Part shown: positions 8,386 through 17,278 of the stretch, in pieces | How the letters are laid out: every line of letters starts with the position of its first letter | How positions within the stretch are numbered: position 1 is the first letter of the stretch | Assembly: GCA_041859045.1 (NCBI GenBank) | Contig: JBHELB010000027.1 | Location: forward strand, 186,001 to 250,000 | Source of the DNA: JBHELB01 sp041859045 | GTDB lineage: Bacteria; Hydrogenedentota; Hydrogenedentia; Hydrogenedentales; SLHB01 | Reading direction: 5' to 3' | Length of the DNA: 64,000 nucleotides | Notes under the pieces: model-generated | Seen by the model: only the letters and a program-made list of their open reading frames with translations | Database searches by the model: none | What the model was told of the DNA's origin: nothing | Position numbers and translations under genes: made by a program

Positions 8386-10959
8386 TTATTTCGTGGCGTC
8401 CTTTTCCATGTTGTCCACGATCGCCGCGATAAACTTCGGGTAGTGGTCGGCGTACTTCGGTCCGGCGGTGTTGCGCGTCATGACGATGACGAGCTTGTTC
8501 TCCGGGTCGATGCGGAACGTGGCCGACGACGCCGCGCCGTGGGCGAAGGTCTTCGGGCTGAGGCCCTTCTCCGGCATCGGCACCGCGCCAATGCCCCAGA
8601 CGACGTCGGTGTCCGGGCCGAGAATCTTCGTCAGTTTTTGCGGCATCATCTTCTCGAACGTCGCCTCGCTGAAGAAGCGCATGTTGCCATACGCACCCTT
8701 ATTGAGCAGCATTTGGCCGATCTTCGCGATGTCCATCGGCACGCTGCGCGTGTACGCCGACATGTCGATGATGTCCGTGTTTTCGCAGCCCAACGGATCG
8801 AGCAGATGGTTCTTCGCGTAGCGCGGCTGGCATTCGCCAGTGACCTGCTCCATGATCTTACCCGCGATGGCATAGCCGAGGCCGTTGTACATCATCGCCT
8901 TGCCGACCTTCAGATTCGGGTAGACCTCGGAAATGCTCTCCTCGAGGTCGTTGAACTCGTCGCCCCAGTGGTCGGGGTAGTAGCCCTTCTGCGTGATCCC
9001 GAGGTTCGTGCCCGCCGTGTGCGTGAACAAGTGGCGGATGGTGATCGGCGTTTCGACCGGGATGTTGCGGAAAGACGGCAGATAGCGGTCGATCGGCGTG
9101 TCGAGGTCCACAAGGCCTTGATCGACCAGCATCATCATCTGCGTTCCGCCGAGCAGCTTCGAGATCGACGCCATCCAGCTCTTCGTGGTCACGGTCATCG
9201 GTTGGCCGTCGCGCGTGCCGTACGCGTCGTGGAAGAAGACGACGCCGTTGCGCGCCACGCACACCGCAAACGGCTCCTTGCTCTCCTCCGCCCACGCTTT
9301 GCACACCGCGTCGAGTTGTTTCACAACGCCCGGCTTCATGCCCGCGGCCTTCGCGCTGCCCTTACGCAGTTCCGGTGCAGGCGCGCCCTCGATCGGTTTC
9401 GGACACACAAACGGCGCAGCAAATTCCTTGTCCGTGGCGTACATCCGACGTTTGAAATCCACCCACCATTGCCGGTCCGCCGCCTTCGCGTTTTCCGCCA
9501 CGCGCACAGCATCGCCTTTCATTGGCGGTTTCGCTTCGCTGAGCCCGGCCAACAGCGCCGCGCCCTGGAAATCCGAAATGAGCGCGTCTTCAAACAGACG
9601 GTGGACATAGTGGCCAATCGCGCCGGATTGCGATTCGATCACGGCGGGGTCGATGCCGAGTTCGGGCGGCAGCACCACGCTCGCGTCGGAGTTGAAGTAG
9701 CTAAAGTTCACGTTCTCATATGCGGGCGGCATCTTGAACAGCGTTCGGAAACGGCGGATCGGTTGGCCATTCTCCGGGACAATCTCGACCACCGCGCCGT
9801 AGCGTCCCGGCTCCTGCGCCGTCGTTACCGGCTGGAAGTTCTTGTCGTAATAAGTCGTCCGCACGACGTACGGTCCTATACAATTCTGCGCCGTCACAGG
9901 ATCCGCGAAATCCGCCTGCGGGAAGCCCGATCCCTTGAACACATACGGGTCGAACACGATCGGCGCCATCAGCAGAAACTTTACGCGCAAATCGTCGGCG
10001 TTGGGTGCGGTAAGCGTGGCCATCGGCGCGCCGCCCAGCGAAACGGCCAGCGGCCCCTTTGGCTGATTGCCGGGCGAAAGCGTGAAGTAGAACGTCCGCG
10101 AGGAACGGCCATTGCTCGCCAACAGCACACCGGCTCCCAGCGTCTTTCCGTCGGCTTGCACTTCGACCGGCTTCCCCGCATCCGCCGCGCCCGCCGTTAC
10201 CGAGAGGCGGTATCGCCCGTAGTTGTCGAGGTCGCCGCGCGCGACCGAGGTCACCGGCGCACTGGGCTTCTTGGTCAGCCGCAACGCGTACATCGCGTTG
10301 GGATTCTCATGCGTGCGTGTTTTCGGAAACCAGTTTGCCTGGAACCGGCTCGGCGTCTTGTCACCGTCCTCGATAAACAGTTGGAAACCAATCTCCGCGC
10401 CGTCTTTCGCCTCGATGCCGAGATTGCTCCACGGCAACACGGCCTCGATGGAATACGCGAGGTCGTTCCGCGCCCCGGCGCTCACCAGTGTCGCCTTCCA
10501 CTCTTTGGAGGGCGCACCGAGGTTGGGGCCGTAGAACCGCGAACGCATTGCCTCCTGCCCTGGCATGTGCCCCGGCGTCACGACCAGGTGCGTCATCTCG
10601 CGCGAACCGCGTTTCTTTGCGACGAAGATCTCCGCCGCGTCGCGGTCCCACAAGTTGTTCATGTCCTGCGACTCCTCGCGTATGTCGTCGCGCACGGCGA
10701 GGTAGAGGCAGAGCCCCTCTTCGTTCCAACCCAGCCGGAAGCGCGGGTCGAAGTTCTCCGGCGGCTGGGCGCGGCCCATCTTATTGAGCATGACATTTAC
10801 TTCGAGTCCAGGCGACTTCCATTGATCGCCGAGTCCGTTGGGCGTCAGCGCCCCGACATAGGGAATGTCATAGACCTGCGTTTCATCTTGCGCCCAAACC
10901 GCAGGCGTCAATAGAAACGCCAGCAGCAGGACCACGGTGACAATGCGTGCATGTTTCAT
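8386..10959 (-). CDS. Secreted CBM9-like plus beta-lactamase-fold serine hydrolase
   Basis: An 857-aa exported two-part protein. Seen: a signal peptide (MKHARIVTVVLLLAFLLTP), then a domain of about 200 residues with features of CBM9/DOMON-like carbohydrate-binding domains (LGWNEEGLCLYLAVRDD, DAAEIFVAKKRG), a middle strand-rich region, and a C-terminal class C beta-lactamase/esterase domain with SxxK nucleophile SISK at 598-601, YNG at 691-693 and HGA near 807. Such enzymes are D-alanyl-peptidases or esterases; with a sugar-binding domain a glycan or xenobiotic ester target is plausible. ATG at 10959 follows GGAAGGA; an ATG five codons earlier has no ribosome site. The mannosidase gene lies just upstream (25 nt), suggesting one glycan-degrading unit. 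Confidence 0.85.
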   Translation of the reverse strand: MKHARIVTVVLLLAFLLTPAVWAQDETQVYDIPYVGALTPNGLGDQWKSPGLEVNVMLNKMGRAQPPENFDPRFRLGWNEEGLCLYLAVRDDIREESQDMNNLWDRDAAEIFVAKKRGSREMTHLVVTPGHMPGQEAMRSRFYGPNLGAPSKEWKATLVSAGARNDLAYSIEAVLPWSNLGIEAKDGAEIGFQLFIEDGDKTPSRFQANWFPKTRTHENPNAMYALRLTKKPSAPVTSVARGDLDNYGRYRLSVTAGAADAGKPVEVQADGKTLGAGVLLASNGRSSRTFYFTLSPGNQPKGPLAVSLGGAPMATLTAPNADDLRVKFLLMAPIVFDPYVFKGSGFPQADFADPVTAQNCIGPYVVRTTYYDKNFQPVTTAQEPGRYGAVVEIVPENGQPIRRFRTLFKMPPAYENVNFSYFNSDASVVLPPELGIDPAVIESQSGAIGHYVHRLFEDALISDFQGAALLAGLSEAKPPMKGDAVRVAENAKAADRQWWVDFKRRMYATDKEFAAPFVCPKPIEGAPAPELRKGSAKAAGMKPGVVKQLDAVCKAWAEESKEPFAVCVARNGVVFFHDAYGTRDGQPMTVTTKSWMASISKLLGGTQMMMLVDQGLVDLDTPIDRYLPSFRNIPVETPITIRHLFTHTAGTNLGITQKGYYPDHWGDEFNDLEESISEVYPNLKVGKAMMYNGLGYAIAGKIMEQVTGECQPRYAKNHLLDPLGCENTDIIDMSAYTRSVPMDIAKIGQMLLNKGAYGNMRFFSEATFEKMMPQKLTKILGPDTDVVWGIGAVPMPEKGLSPKTFAHGAASSATFRIDPENKLVIVMTRNTAGPKYADHYPKFIAAIVDNMEKDATK

Positions 10960-10984
10960 GGTGGTTCCTTCCAATTCCTCGCGG

Positions 10985-13462
10985 TTAATCCTCTATCAGA
11001 CTCGCTTCGCACACCGATTTCGAGACCGGATCGATGCGAAGCGTTTTCACCTCGAAGCCGCCAAGCTGGGCCGTATAGTCGATACCCAGCGCCGGAATCG
11101 ACACCGTCGTCTCGCGCGGCGAACCTGTCGGCTCAAACAGCCTCAATATATAGACGTCGCCGTCCTCCGCTTTTTTGAACGCCGACGCCTGCGTCACGTC
11201 ATCGCTCAGGGTCAGCCCCGGCAACGGCACGGCGCCCATGCCGGACGGGCAGAACGACAATGCAAACGGCCGCTCGTTACGCACGACGGCCTCGCGGTCC
11301 ACCTGGGCCAGCCGCGCGGCGCGCGGCCCGCCGTTCAACCAGAATCGGAACAGGCGTTCTCCCTGATCGATGCGCGGCGAGAATCGGTCCTGTGGCACGA
11401 TCGGGCGTTCGTGGATCGGGTGCCCGGAGTACGCCGCCGAGCGCAGTAGACTGAGCCGCAGTTCGCCGTCGCAGAAGTCCGAACCGTAGACGCCTTCGTT
11501 GATGATCGTGAGCGCGCAGTCCTCTTTTTCGGACACCAGCGCCGTCCATTTCTGCGCGACGACCTCGCGGCCGGTCGCCGGGAACGGTTGCACGCCAAAC
11601 GCCACTTGCCCGAGGTAGCTCGGCTCCGAGAAAGCACTCGGCAACGCGAGTTTCAACATGCGGCTCTTCTCGTTCCAATACACGCGCACGACGATTTCGA
11701 TTTCCGCGCCTTGTTTCGGCAGTTTGTAGTGAACCACCGCGAAGGAATCGCCGTACTCGAACAACGCTTCGATGACCAAGCGCACCGGGCCGTCCTCAAT
11801 CGGGCGCACCGACCCCAACCGTTCGACGCCCACGCCCGAAAAACGCGTGCCGCGTTCAGCCGACATCAGCGTGAATGCGCCGATCACATCGCGGAACTGC
11901 TGATAGCGGGTTTCCCAGGGATCGTCGTTATCGTTCAGCACAAGCAGCTTCAGTGCGCCCGGCTGGAGCATCGACACGCCGTCCACTTCGTAGCGATCCA
12001 GCAGTCCCGTCTCGACGTTTACTGCCGCAGCGAACCCCGGCGATTCCACCACGTACGCGCCGTTCTGCGGTTGCACCGTGGGCAGCGGCCGCGCAGGCAA
12101 GACCTCAAGCGTGCAGTCGAACCGATTCATCTGCGACGGAGCGAGTTCGGCCACGAACACGCCGCGTTTGCGCCAGTCGAGGTTGATGTTGCTCAGTTCC
12201 TGCTCGTTCTGCGACGGAACCGGCACACCGTCGCGGGTCACGGTCGGCACGGTGAACTGTTCCTCCCAACTGCCGTCCGCGAGTTGAAACTCGCATTCGA
12301 CGACAGTACGCACCGGGAAGGGGTGCGGGTTATAGACAAGGATCGGGATTTGGTTTTCCTTAAGTTTGGGCTGACCACTTGCCAGCGCGTAAAACGCCCG
12401 CGCGCGCACCCGCGACAACAGTTCGAGCCCGTGATCCATGAGGCGCAGCCCGGCGTCTTCGACGGGTTGAATCGACGACCCCGGCAAAATGTCGTGAAAC
12501 TCGGCGTTGAGCAAGTCGCGCGTGGCTTCACGCAGTTCCTCGTGTGGATACGCGATGAGGCCTTGAAGCGCGGCCGCCGAGCACATCTTTTCGGTCATGA
12601 ACAGCGTGTTTTCGAGCAGGCGATGCTTTTGCTTGATACGCACCTGCGACGTGTAGCAGCCCGGCCCCCAAGGGTTGATGTCGTCCGCGTGACGTGGGAG
12701 TTCCACGCCGCTCGCGCGAAGTTCATCGAAAAAACGTTCCGGGGTGGAGTGCAGAATCTGCACCTCTTCGCGTCCCGCCGCCAGCGCGTTAAGATCGTTG
12801 ATGTCCTTGCGCGACGGCCCGCCGCCATGATTACCTACGCCCCACAGGCACAACCCCATCTCACGGTCTTGCGTAGCCGTCAGCCAGTTCTCGACCTTCT
12901 CGCGCGCCTTGCCCAGACCCGACGCATAGAATTCAGACGCACGGTGACCGTTGATCTCCGAACCGTCATAACCCACCCAGATGAAGTCGTCCGCAGGCAA
13001 CGCGCAATCATTCTGCGCCGGACGGCAGAAGAGATAGGAGTCATACCCCGCCTTCTTCAGAATCTGCACTAGCCCGCGCGTGTGGCCGAACGGATCGAAG
13101 TTGATCGCCGTGCGCGGGGTTACGCCGAACTTCTCGCGAAAGTATCGGCGGCCATACAGGCACTGCCGCACAAACGACTCGCCGCTGGGCATGTTGCAGT
13201 CGGGTTGCAGGTACCACCCGCCCATGATGTGCCATTTGCCCGCCGCCACCAACTTCCGGATTCGTTCAAACAACGCCGGTTCGTATTCTTCGACCCAGCG
13301 GTAAAGCGTCACCTCGTTGTGATTGAAAATGTAACCCTCGAACTCTTCGCAGAAGTCCGCCGCCGCGCGGAACGTCGAAATCGCCGCTGCCGCCCCTTCT
13401 TCCCATTCCCATAACCAGCACGGATCGATGTGTGCGTTCGACACCAGATGCATCTTCTTCAT
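10985..13462 (-). CDS. GH38-family alpha-mannosidase
   Basis: Glycoside hydrolase of family 38, zinc-dependent retaining alpha-mannosidase acting on N-glycan-like or other mannosides. Seen: metal motif HIDPCWLW at residues 11-18, NHNEVTLYRW, the substrate segment GGWYLQPDCNMPSGESF, and the nucleophile motif NFDPFGH; the second half carries the strand-rich GH38 middle and C-terminal domains. 825 aa is typical of bacterial members. No signal peptide is visible, so it is probably cytoplasmic and acts on imported oligosaccharides. ATG start with AGGAGAG 8 nt before it. A TATACT -10-like hexamer lies at 13529-13534 (minus), with a poor -35. Confidence 0.92.
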   Translation of the reverse strand: MKKMHLVSNAHIDPCWLWEWEEGAAAAISTFRAAADFCEEFEGYIFNHNEVTLYRWVEEYEPALFERIRKLVAAGKWHIMGGWYLQPDCNMPSGESFVRQCLYGRRYFREKFGVTPRTAINFDPFGHTRGLVQILKKAGYDSYLFCRPAQNDCALPADDFIWVGYDGSEINGHRASEFYASGLGKAREKVENWLTATQDREMGLCLWGVGNHGGGPSRKDINDLNALAAGREEVQILHSTPERFFDELRASGVELPRHADDINPWGPGCYTSQVRIKQKHRLLENTLFMTEKMCSAAALQGLIAYPHEELREATRDLLNAEFHDILPGSSIQPVEDAGLRLMDHGLELLSRVRARAFYALASGQPKLKENQIPILVYNPHPFPVRTVVECEFQLADGSWEEQFTVPTVTRDGVPVPSQNEQELSNINLDWRKRGVFVAELAPSQMNRFDCTLEVLPARPLPTVQPQNGAYVVESPGFAAAVNVETGLLDRYEVDGVSMLQPGALKLLVLNDNDDPWETRYQQFRDVIGAFTLMSAERGTRFSGVGVERLGSVRPIEDGPVRLVIEALFEYGDSFAVVHYKLPKQGAEIEIVVRVYWNEKSRMLKLALPSAFSEPSYLGQVAFGVQPFPATGREVVAQKWTALVSEKEDCALTIINEGVYGSDFCDGELRLSLLRSAAYSGHPIHERPIVPQDRFSPRIDQGERLFRFWLNGGPRAARLAQVDREAVVRNERPFALSFCPSGMGAVPLPGLTLSDDVTQASAFKKAEDGDVYILRLFEPTGSPRETTVSIPALGIDYTAQLGGFEVKTLRIDPVSKSVCEASLIED

Positions 13463-13690
13463 GACGCGCGAACTCTCCTAAGGCGCTGCCGTTTTTCCAA
13501 AAATTCCTTCTGACAAAACAGAGCCGGAAGTATACCGCGCCGCGCGAGGAGAGGGAAATAGAGCGCAATAGACGCACATAGATGCCGAAGTGCGCGGAGT
13601 GCCCGCCTCGGTTTCTTCCGGAAGCGCAAAGATGGTAGGCTAACGATCGGAGAATATCGCCAGAGGTGTCTGGAAAGAAGGGAGTTCGAC

Positions 13691-14059
13691 ATGTCGAAAC
13701 CGGTGTACACCGCTGAGGAGGCCAAGGCCGCTCAGTTGAACGAAGACTGGGGCAGTCTGTCGTGGTTGGCGGATGAGGCCCGTGTGGGCAATATCGAAGG
13801 GCTGACGCTGGGGCGAGTGGTCATCAAGCGCGGCCAGAGCAACCCGTCGCACGCCCACATGACCTGCGCCGAGGCGCTTTACCTACTGGCAGGCCGCTTG
13901 GAGCACACGCTCGGCGACGAACTCATTATCCTGGAAGCGGGCGACACGCTCATCATTCCGGCGGGCGTGTACCACCACGCGGTCAGCACGGGCGATGTCG
14001 ATGCGGACATGATCGTGGCCTACAATTCGGGCACACGGGATTTTGTGAAGGAAAAGTAG
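13691..14059 (+). CDS. Small cupin-domain protein
   Basis: A 122-aa single-domain cupin. Seen: the two cupin boxes, SHAHMTCAEALYLLAG and AGDTLIIPAGVYHHA, containing His/Glu positions usual for metal binding. Start ATG with GGGAG 5 nt upstream. It opens a three-gene + strand operon with an AP2Ec-type isomerase (2 nt after its stop) and a Gfo/Idh/MocA oxidoreductase, so it may be a sugar mutarotase/isomerase or a sugar-acid binding accessory; the exact reaction is unknown. Confidence 0.85.
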   Translation: MSKPVYTAEEAKAAQLNEDWGSLSWLADEARVGNIEGLTLGRVVIKRGQSNPSHAHMTCAEALYLLAGRLEHTLGDELIILEAGDTLIIPAGVYHHAVSTGDVDADMIVAYNSGTRDFVKEK

Positions 14060-14061
14060 CC

Positions 14062-14814
14062 ATGCGCGCGGACGAACTGATCATCAGCCCGTGCTGCAAT
14101 CCCGATCTGGGCTTGGAGGCGGCGCTGGCGGCCTATCAGCCGCTGGGATTTCGCTATTTCGAGGCCTTCACGTCCTGGGCGGCGTCGGCGCTGGATATTG
14201 CCCAGTCGCCCAAGGCGTACCGCGACCTGGCCGAGCGTTACGGGTTTTCCTTCGCCTCGATGCACCTTCCGCCGGTGGATGACGATCGCAAGGCCTCGCT
14301 CGACCACGCCATCAAAGCCGCCGAATTCGCCGCCGCGCTGGGGGTGAAAGTGGTCCTCTTCAAAGCCACGAACCGCCCCAACTACATCGCCACGGCGCGA
14401 ACCTTCCTGGACCGGACCGAATCGCTGGGGCTTATTACCGTGGTGCAAAACCACGCCGGTTCGCCCATCACCACGCTGGAGGATTACCGCGAGGTCTTGG
14501 ACGGCATTCACGACGACCGCCTGGAGGCCGTGCTTGAGGTGGGGCATTTTCATACGGCGGGGATTCCGTGGCGGAAGGGCTACACGTTTCTAGAAGGACG
14601 CATCGGGCTGGTCCACATCAAGGACCAAGTCGGCCCCGTCTCCGTACCCTACGGAACCGGCGAGATCGACCTGCCTGGCCTGTTCGAGCAGCTCAGGACC
14701 GCGCAGTGTCGAGCCCCCGTCGTGGTGGAGATGGAAGTGAAGGATGCCGAGAATACGTTGCGCTACCTTGAGGAAGCGATGGCGTATTTGAAGCAAGAAT
14801 GTGGGGTGGAATAG
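14062..14814 (+). CDS. Sugar phosphate isomerase/epimerase-like TIM barrel
   Basis: A 250-aa TIM-barrel protein of the xylose-isomerase-like (AP2Ec) family. Seen: the barrel strands with conserved acidic/His positions expected to hold a divalent metal, for example ASMHLPPV, VVQNHAG, LEVGHFHTAG and VHIKDQVG, followed by VVVEMEVKD. Members convert keto- and aldo-sugars, inositol derivatives or hydroxypyruvate. It sits 2 nt after the cupin gene and 42 nt before the oxidoreductase, which points to a small sugar or polyol catabolic operon. Substrate is not predictable here. Confidence 0.85.
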   Translation: MRADELIISPCCNPDLGLEAALAAYQPLGFRYFEAFTSWAASALDIAQSPKAYRDLAERYGFSFASMHLPPVDDDRKASLDHAIKAAEFAAALGVKVVLFKATNRPNYIATARTFLDRTESLGLITVVQNHAGSPITTLEDYREVLDGIHDDRLEAVLEVGHFHTAGIPWRKGYTFLEGRIGLVHIKDQVGPVSVPYGTGEIDLPGLFEQLRTAQCRAPVVVEMEVKDAENTLRYLEEAMAYLKQECGVE

Positions 14815-14856
14815 GCGCCCAGGCGCAGCCTGAGGCGACAACGACGGAGAATCGGC

Positions 14857-15837
14857 ATGCAGGACCCTAGAATTGCCGTTGTTGGGGCTGGAAATCTCTC
14901 TTCTCGGCGTATTTACCCGTATATCGGGACTGCCGGGGGGCAGTTGGTGGGCGTGTGCGACGTCGATGGTGAAAAAGCCGAGCGCAACGCCCGGCGCTTC
15001 GGCGGGAAAGCCTATGGCGATCTCGACACGATGCTCGACGCGGAAAGCCCCGACGCGGTGATCGTGTGTATCGGCCCGGAACAGCATGCCGAGCTCGCGC
15101 CGAAGATTTTGCGCCGGGGCATTCCGGTGTACACCGAGAAACCGCCCGCGCCAACCGCCGCCGCCGCGCTCGAGGTCGCCCGGGTAGCGCGCGAAACCGG
15201 CCTCCTGTGCGTGACGGCGTTCAAGAAGCGCTACGCCAACGCCTATCAGCGGGCGAAAGAATGGATCGACGCGCACTCCCCGGACGCGCGCTACGCCATT
15301 AGCGTCGATTACGCCTCCGGCGCGTACCCAAACAATTCGCCGCGCGCGATGTTCCTGCTGGATTTTGCCGTGCACATCATTGACCTTGTGCCGTTCCTGT
15401 TTGGCGACGTCGCCACGGTGTTCGCGTTTGCGAAAGGCGAAAATGCCTGGGCGGTCAGCCTGCGTTTCGCCTGCGGCGCGGTGGGCTCGCTCTCGTTGTG
15501 CGACGGACGTTCGTTCACGGTCCCGACGGAGGAAGTCGAAATCTCCCTGCGCGGCGGCAACTTCATGACCGTGCACAACTCCTCGAGTTGGCGCATCTCG
15601 GAAGGCGAGAAACCCATCGAATGGCGCGAACCGCCGGTCTTCACGAGCGCCGGCGACAGCGGCAACGAGACCGGCCACCTGGCGGAGATCGTGGATTTCA
15701 TCGCGGCGGTCAAGGCCGGACGCACCACGAGCCGCTCAAGTATCTACGAGGCGTACAAGAGCATGGCGCTTTACGAGGCCATCCGCGAATCGGCGGCGAT
15801 GGGCCAACCGGTCAGCGTGAACTACCAGCCGCTCTAG
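14857..15837 (+). CDS. Gfo/Idh/MocA-family oxidoreductase
   Basis: NAD(P)-dependent sugar or polyol dehydrogenase. Seen: N-terminal Rossmann motif VVGAGNLSSR (residues 7-16), the family's EKPPAPT box containing the conserved Lys near residue 92, and the C-terminal alpha/beta substrate domain; 326 aa. ATG with GGAG upstream. It closes the cupin-isomerase operon, so it probably oxidises or reduces the sugar handled by those enzymes. It converges on the M20 peptidase gene with a 50-nt gap. Confidence 0.9.
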   Translation: MQDPRIAVVGAGNLSSRRIYPYIGTAGGQLVGVCDVDGEKAERNARRFGGKAYGDLDTMLDAESPDAVIVCIGPEQHAELAPKILRRGIPVYTEKPPAPTAAAALEVARVARETGLLCVTAFKKRYANAYQRAKEWIDAHSPDARYAISVDYASGAYPNNSPRAMFLLDFAVHIIDLVPFLFGDVATVFAFAKGENAWAVSLRFACGAVGSLSLCDGRSFTVPTEEVEISLRGGNFMTVHNSSSWRISEGEKPIEWREPPVFTSAGDSGNETGHLAEIVDFIAAVKAGRTTSRSSIYEAYKSMALYEAIRESAAMGQPVSVNYQPL

Positions 15838-15887
15838 TGTTCTGGCCGATTAATTCATTCACAAAGTCGTGAAAGGGGGAAATACGG

Positions 15888-17258
15888 TCAGCCCCCTAGC
15901 GCCGCGAGAAAGCGAATGTACGTCTCGATGCCTTTGAGCAACGTGGGCAGGTGTTGCCGCTCGTTCGGACCGTGGATGCCGTCGTCGGGCAGGGCGAAAC
16001 CCAGCATGATCGAATCCACCCCGAGCATTTGCTGCATGTGCGCAACGACCGGCACACTCCCGCCTTCGCGGCGGAACAGCGGCGCGCGCCCAAACACCGT
16101 GGTCAACGCGTCCACCGCGGCCCGCATCGCCGGGGACGTGCGGTCCATGACGGACCCCGGGCCGTGGTTGAGTTCGCGGACTTCCCACTCGACCGTGTGC
16201 GGCGCATGCGCGCGCAGGTAGGCGCAGAGTTGGTCCAGAATTCCCGCCGGATCCTGATCCGGCACGAGGCGCGTTGAGATTTTCGCCGTAGCCTTCGCGG
16301 GAAGCACGGTCTTGCTGCCTTCGCCTGTGAAGCCGCCCCAGATGCCGTTGACCTCGAGCGTCGGCCGCGCGCCCAGGCGTTCGATCGGGGTATAGCCCTC
16401 TTCTCCGCTCCACAACGCCCGCGTCCCCGTAATGCGCATGAAATCCTCGTCGGACTGCGGCAATTGGGCAAGCATCTTTCGTTCTTCTTCCGGCAATGGG
16501 CGCACGCGATCGTAGAAGCCCGGTAACGTCACGCGCCCTTCGGCATCATGCATGCCCGCGATGAGTTCGCACAGCACTTGCGCGGGATTGTGCACCACGC
16601 CGCCGAACAGCCCCGAGTGCAGATCGCGCGCGGCGCCACGCACTTCGACTTCGAAATAGGCGAGTCCGCGCAGGGCATAGACGATGGCCGGCTGATCCGG
16701 CGCAAGAATGCCCGCGTCGGCGTTGAGCACGGCATCGCACGAAAGACGCGCGCGCTGGATCTCGATAAACGACTCCAGGTGCGGCGAGCCGATCTCTTCC
16801 TCGCCCTCGAACAGGCATTTGACGTTCACCGGCAACGGCCCCGCCGCGCGAACCGCCCCGAGCGCCTCGAGAAACGCCGCAACTTGCCCCTTCATATCCG
16901 ACGCGCCGCGCGCAAACACGTAGTCCCCGCGAATCTCCGCGCCGAACGGGTCCGAGGTCCATTCCGCGAGCGGGTCCACGGGCTGCACGTCGTAGTGCCC
17001 ATACACAAGCAGGGTGGGCTTTCCCGGCGCGCGCAGATCTTCCGCATAGACAATCGGATGCCCGCCCGTCGCAAACAGTTCGACAAACGGCATATCGAGG
17101 GCCTTCAAGCGCGCCACGAGCCACTCCGCCGCGGCCTGCACGTCACCGGCGTGGTTCGACAACGTCGAGATGCTCGGAATGCGCAAAAACGTTTGGAGAT
17201 CTTTCTTAAACGCGTCATGCCCCTTGCGGGCATGGTCAAGGGCGGCTTGGAGATCCAT
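15888..17258 (-). CDS. M20-family dipeptidase
   Basis: Zinc-dependent metallopeptidase of the M20/ArgE/DapE type, most like broad dipeptidases. Seen: metal and catalytic motifs VYGHYDVQP, ASDMKGQ, EGEEEIGS, NADAGIL and the C-terminal His in HGPNERQH, in the correct order; 456 aa. The ATG at 17258 follows AAAGGA with good spacing. A longer in-frame extension to 17387 would run into the neighbouring gene and has no homologous look, so it is rejected. It is the last gene of a minus-strand operon (aminotransferase, DUF4015 protein, peptidase), 20 nt after the previous stop. Cytosolic peptide turnover is likely. Confidence 0.92.
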   Translation of the reverse strand: MDLQAALDHARKGHDAFKKDLQTFLRIPSISTLSNHAGDVQAAAEWLVARLKALDMPFVELFATGGHPIVYAEDLRAPGKPTLLVYGHYDVQPVDPLAEWTSDPFGAEIRGDYVFARGASDMKGQVAAFLEALGAVRAAGPLPVNVKCLFEGEEEIGSPHLESFIEIQRARLSCDAVLNADAGILAPDQPAIVYALRGLAYFEVEVRGAARDLHSGLFGGVVHNPAQVLCELIAGMHDAEGRVTLPGFYDRVRPLPEEERKMLAQLPQSDEDFMRITGTRALWSGEEGYTPIERLGARPTLEVNGIWGGFTGEGSKTVLPAKATAKISTRLVPDQDPAGILDQLCAYLRAHAPHTVEWEVRELNHGPGSVMDRTSPAMRAAVDALTTVFGRAPLFRREGGSVPVVAHMQQMLGVDSIMLGFALPDDGIHGPNERQHLPTLLKGIETYIRFLAALGG

Positions 17259-17278
17259 GAAGCGTCCTTTCGCTGTGT

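Noticed and set aside
8113..10914. 933-codon plus-strand open frame opposite the serine-hydrolase gene
   Set aside because: Same reason: the minus-strand gene shows signal peptide, CBM-like and SxxK motifs, whereas this frame is arginine/valine/histidine-rich noise.
13540..13620. Spaced ATAGA words in the gap before the cupin gene as a tandem repeat
   Set aside because: Only three loose matches at roughly 10-nt spacing; could be chance.
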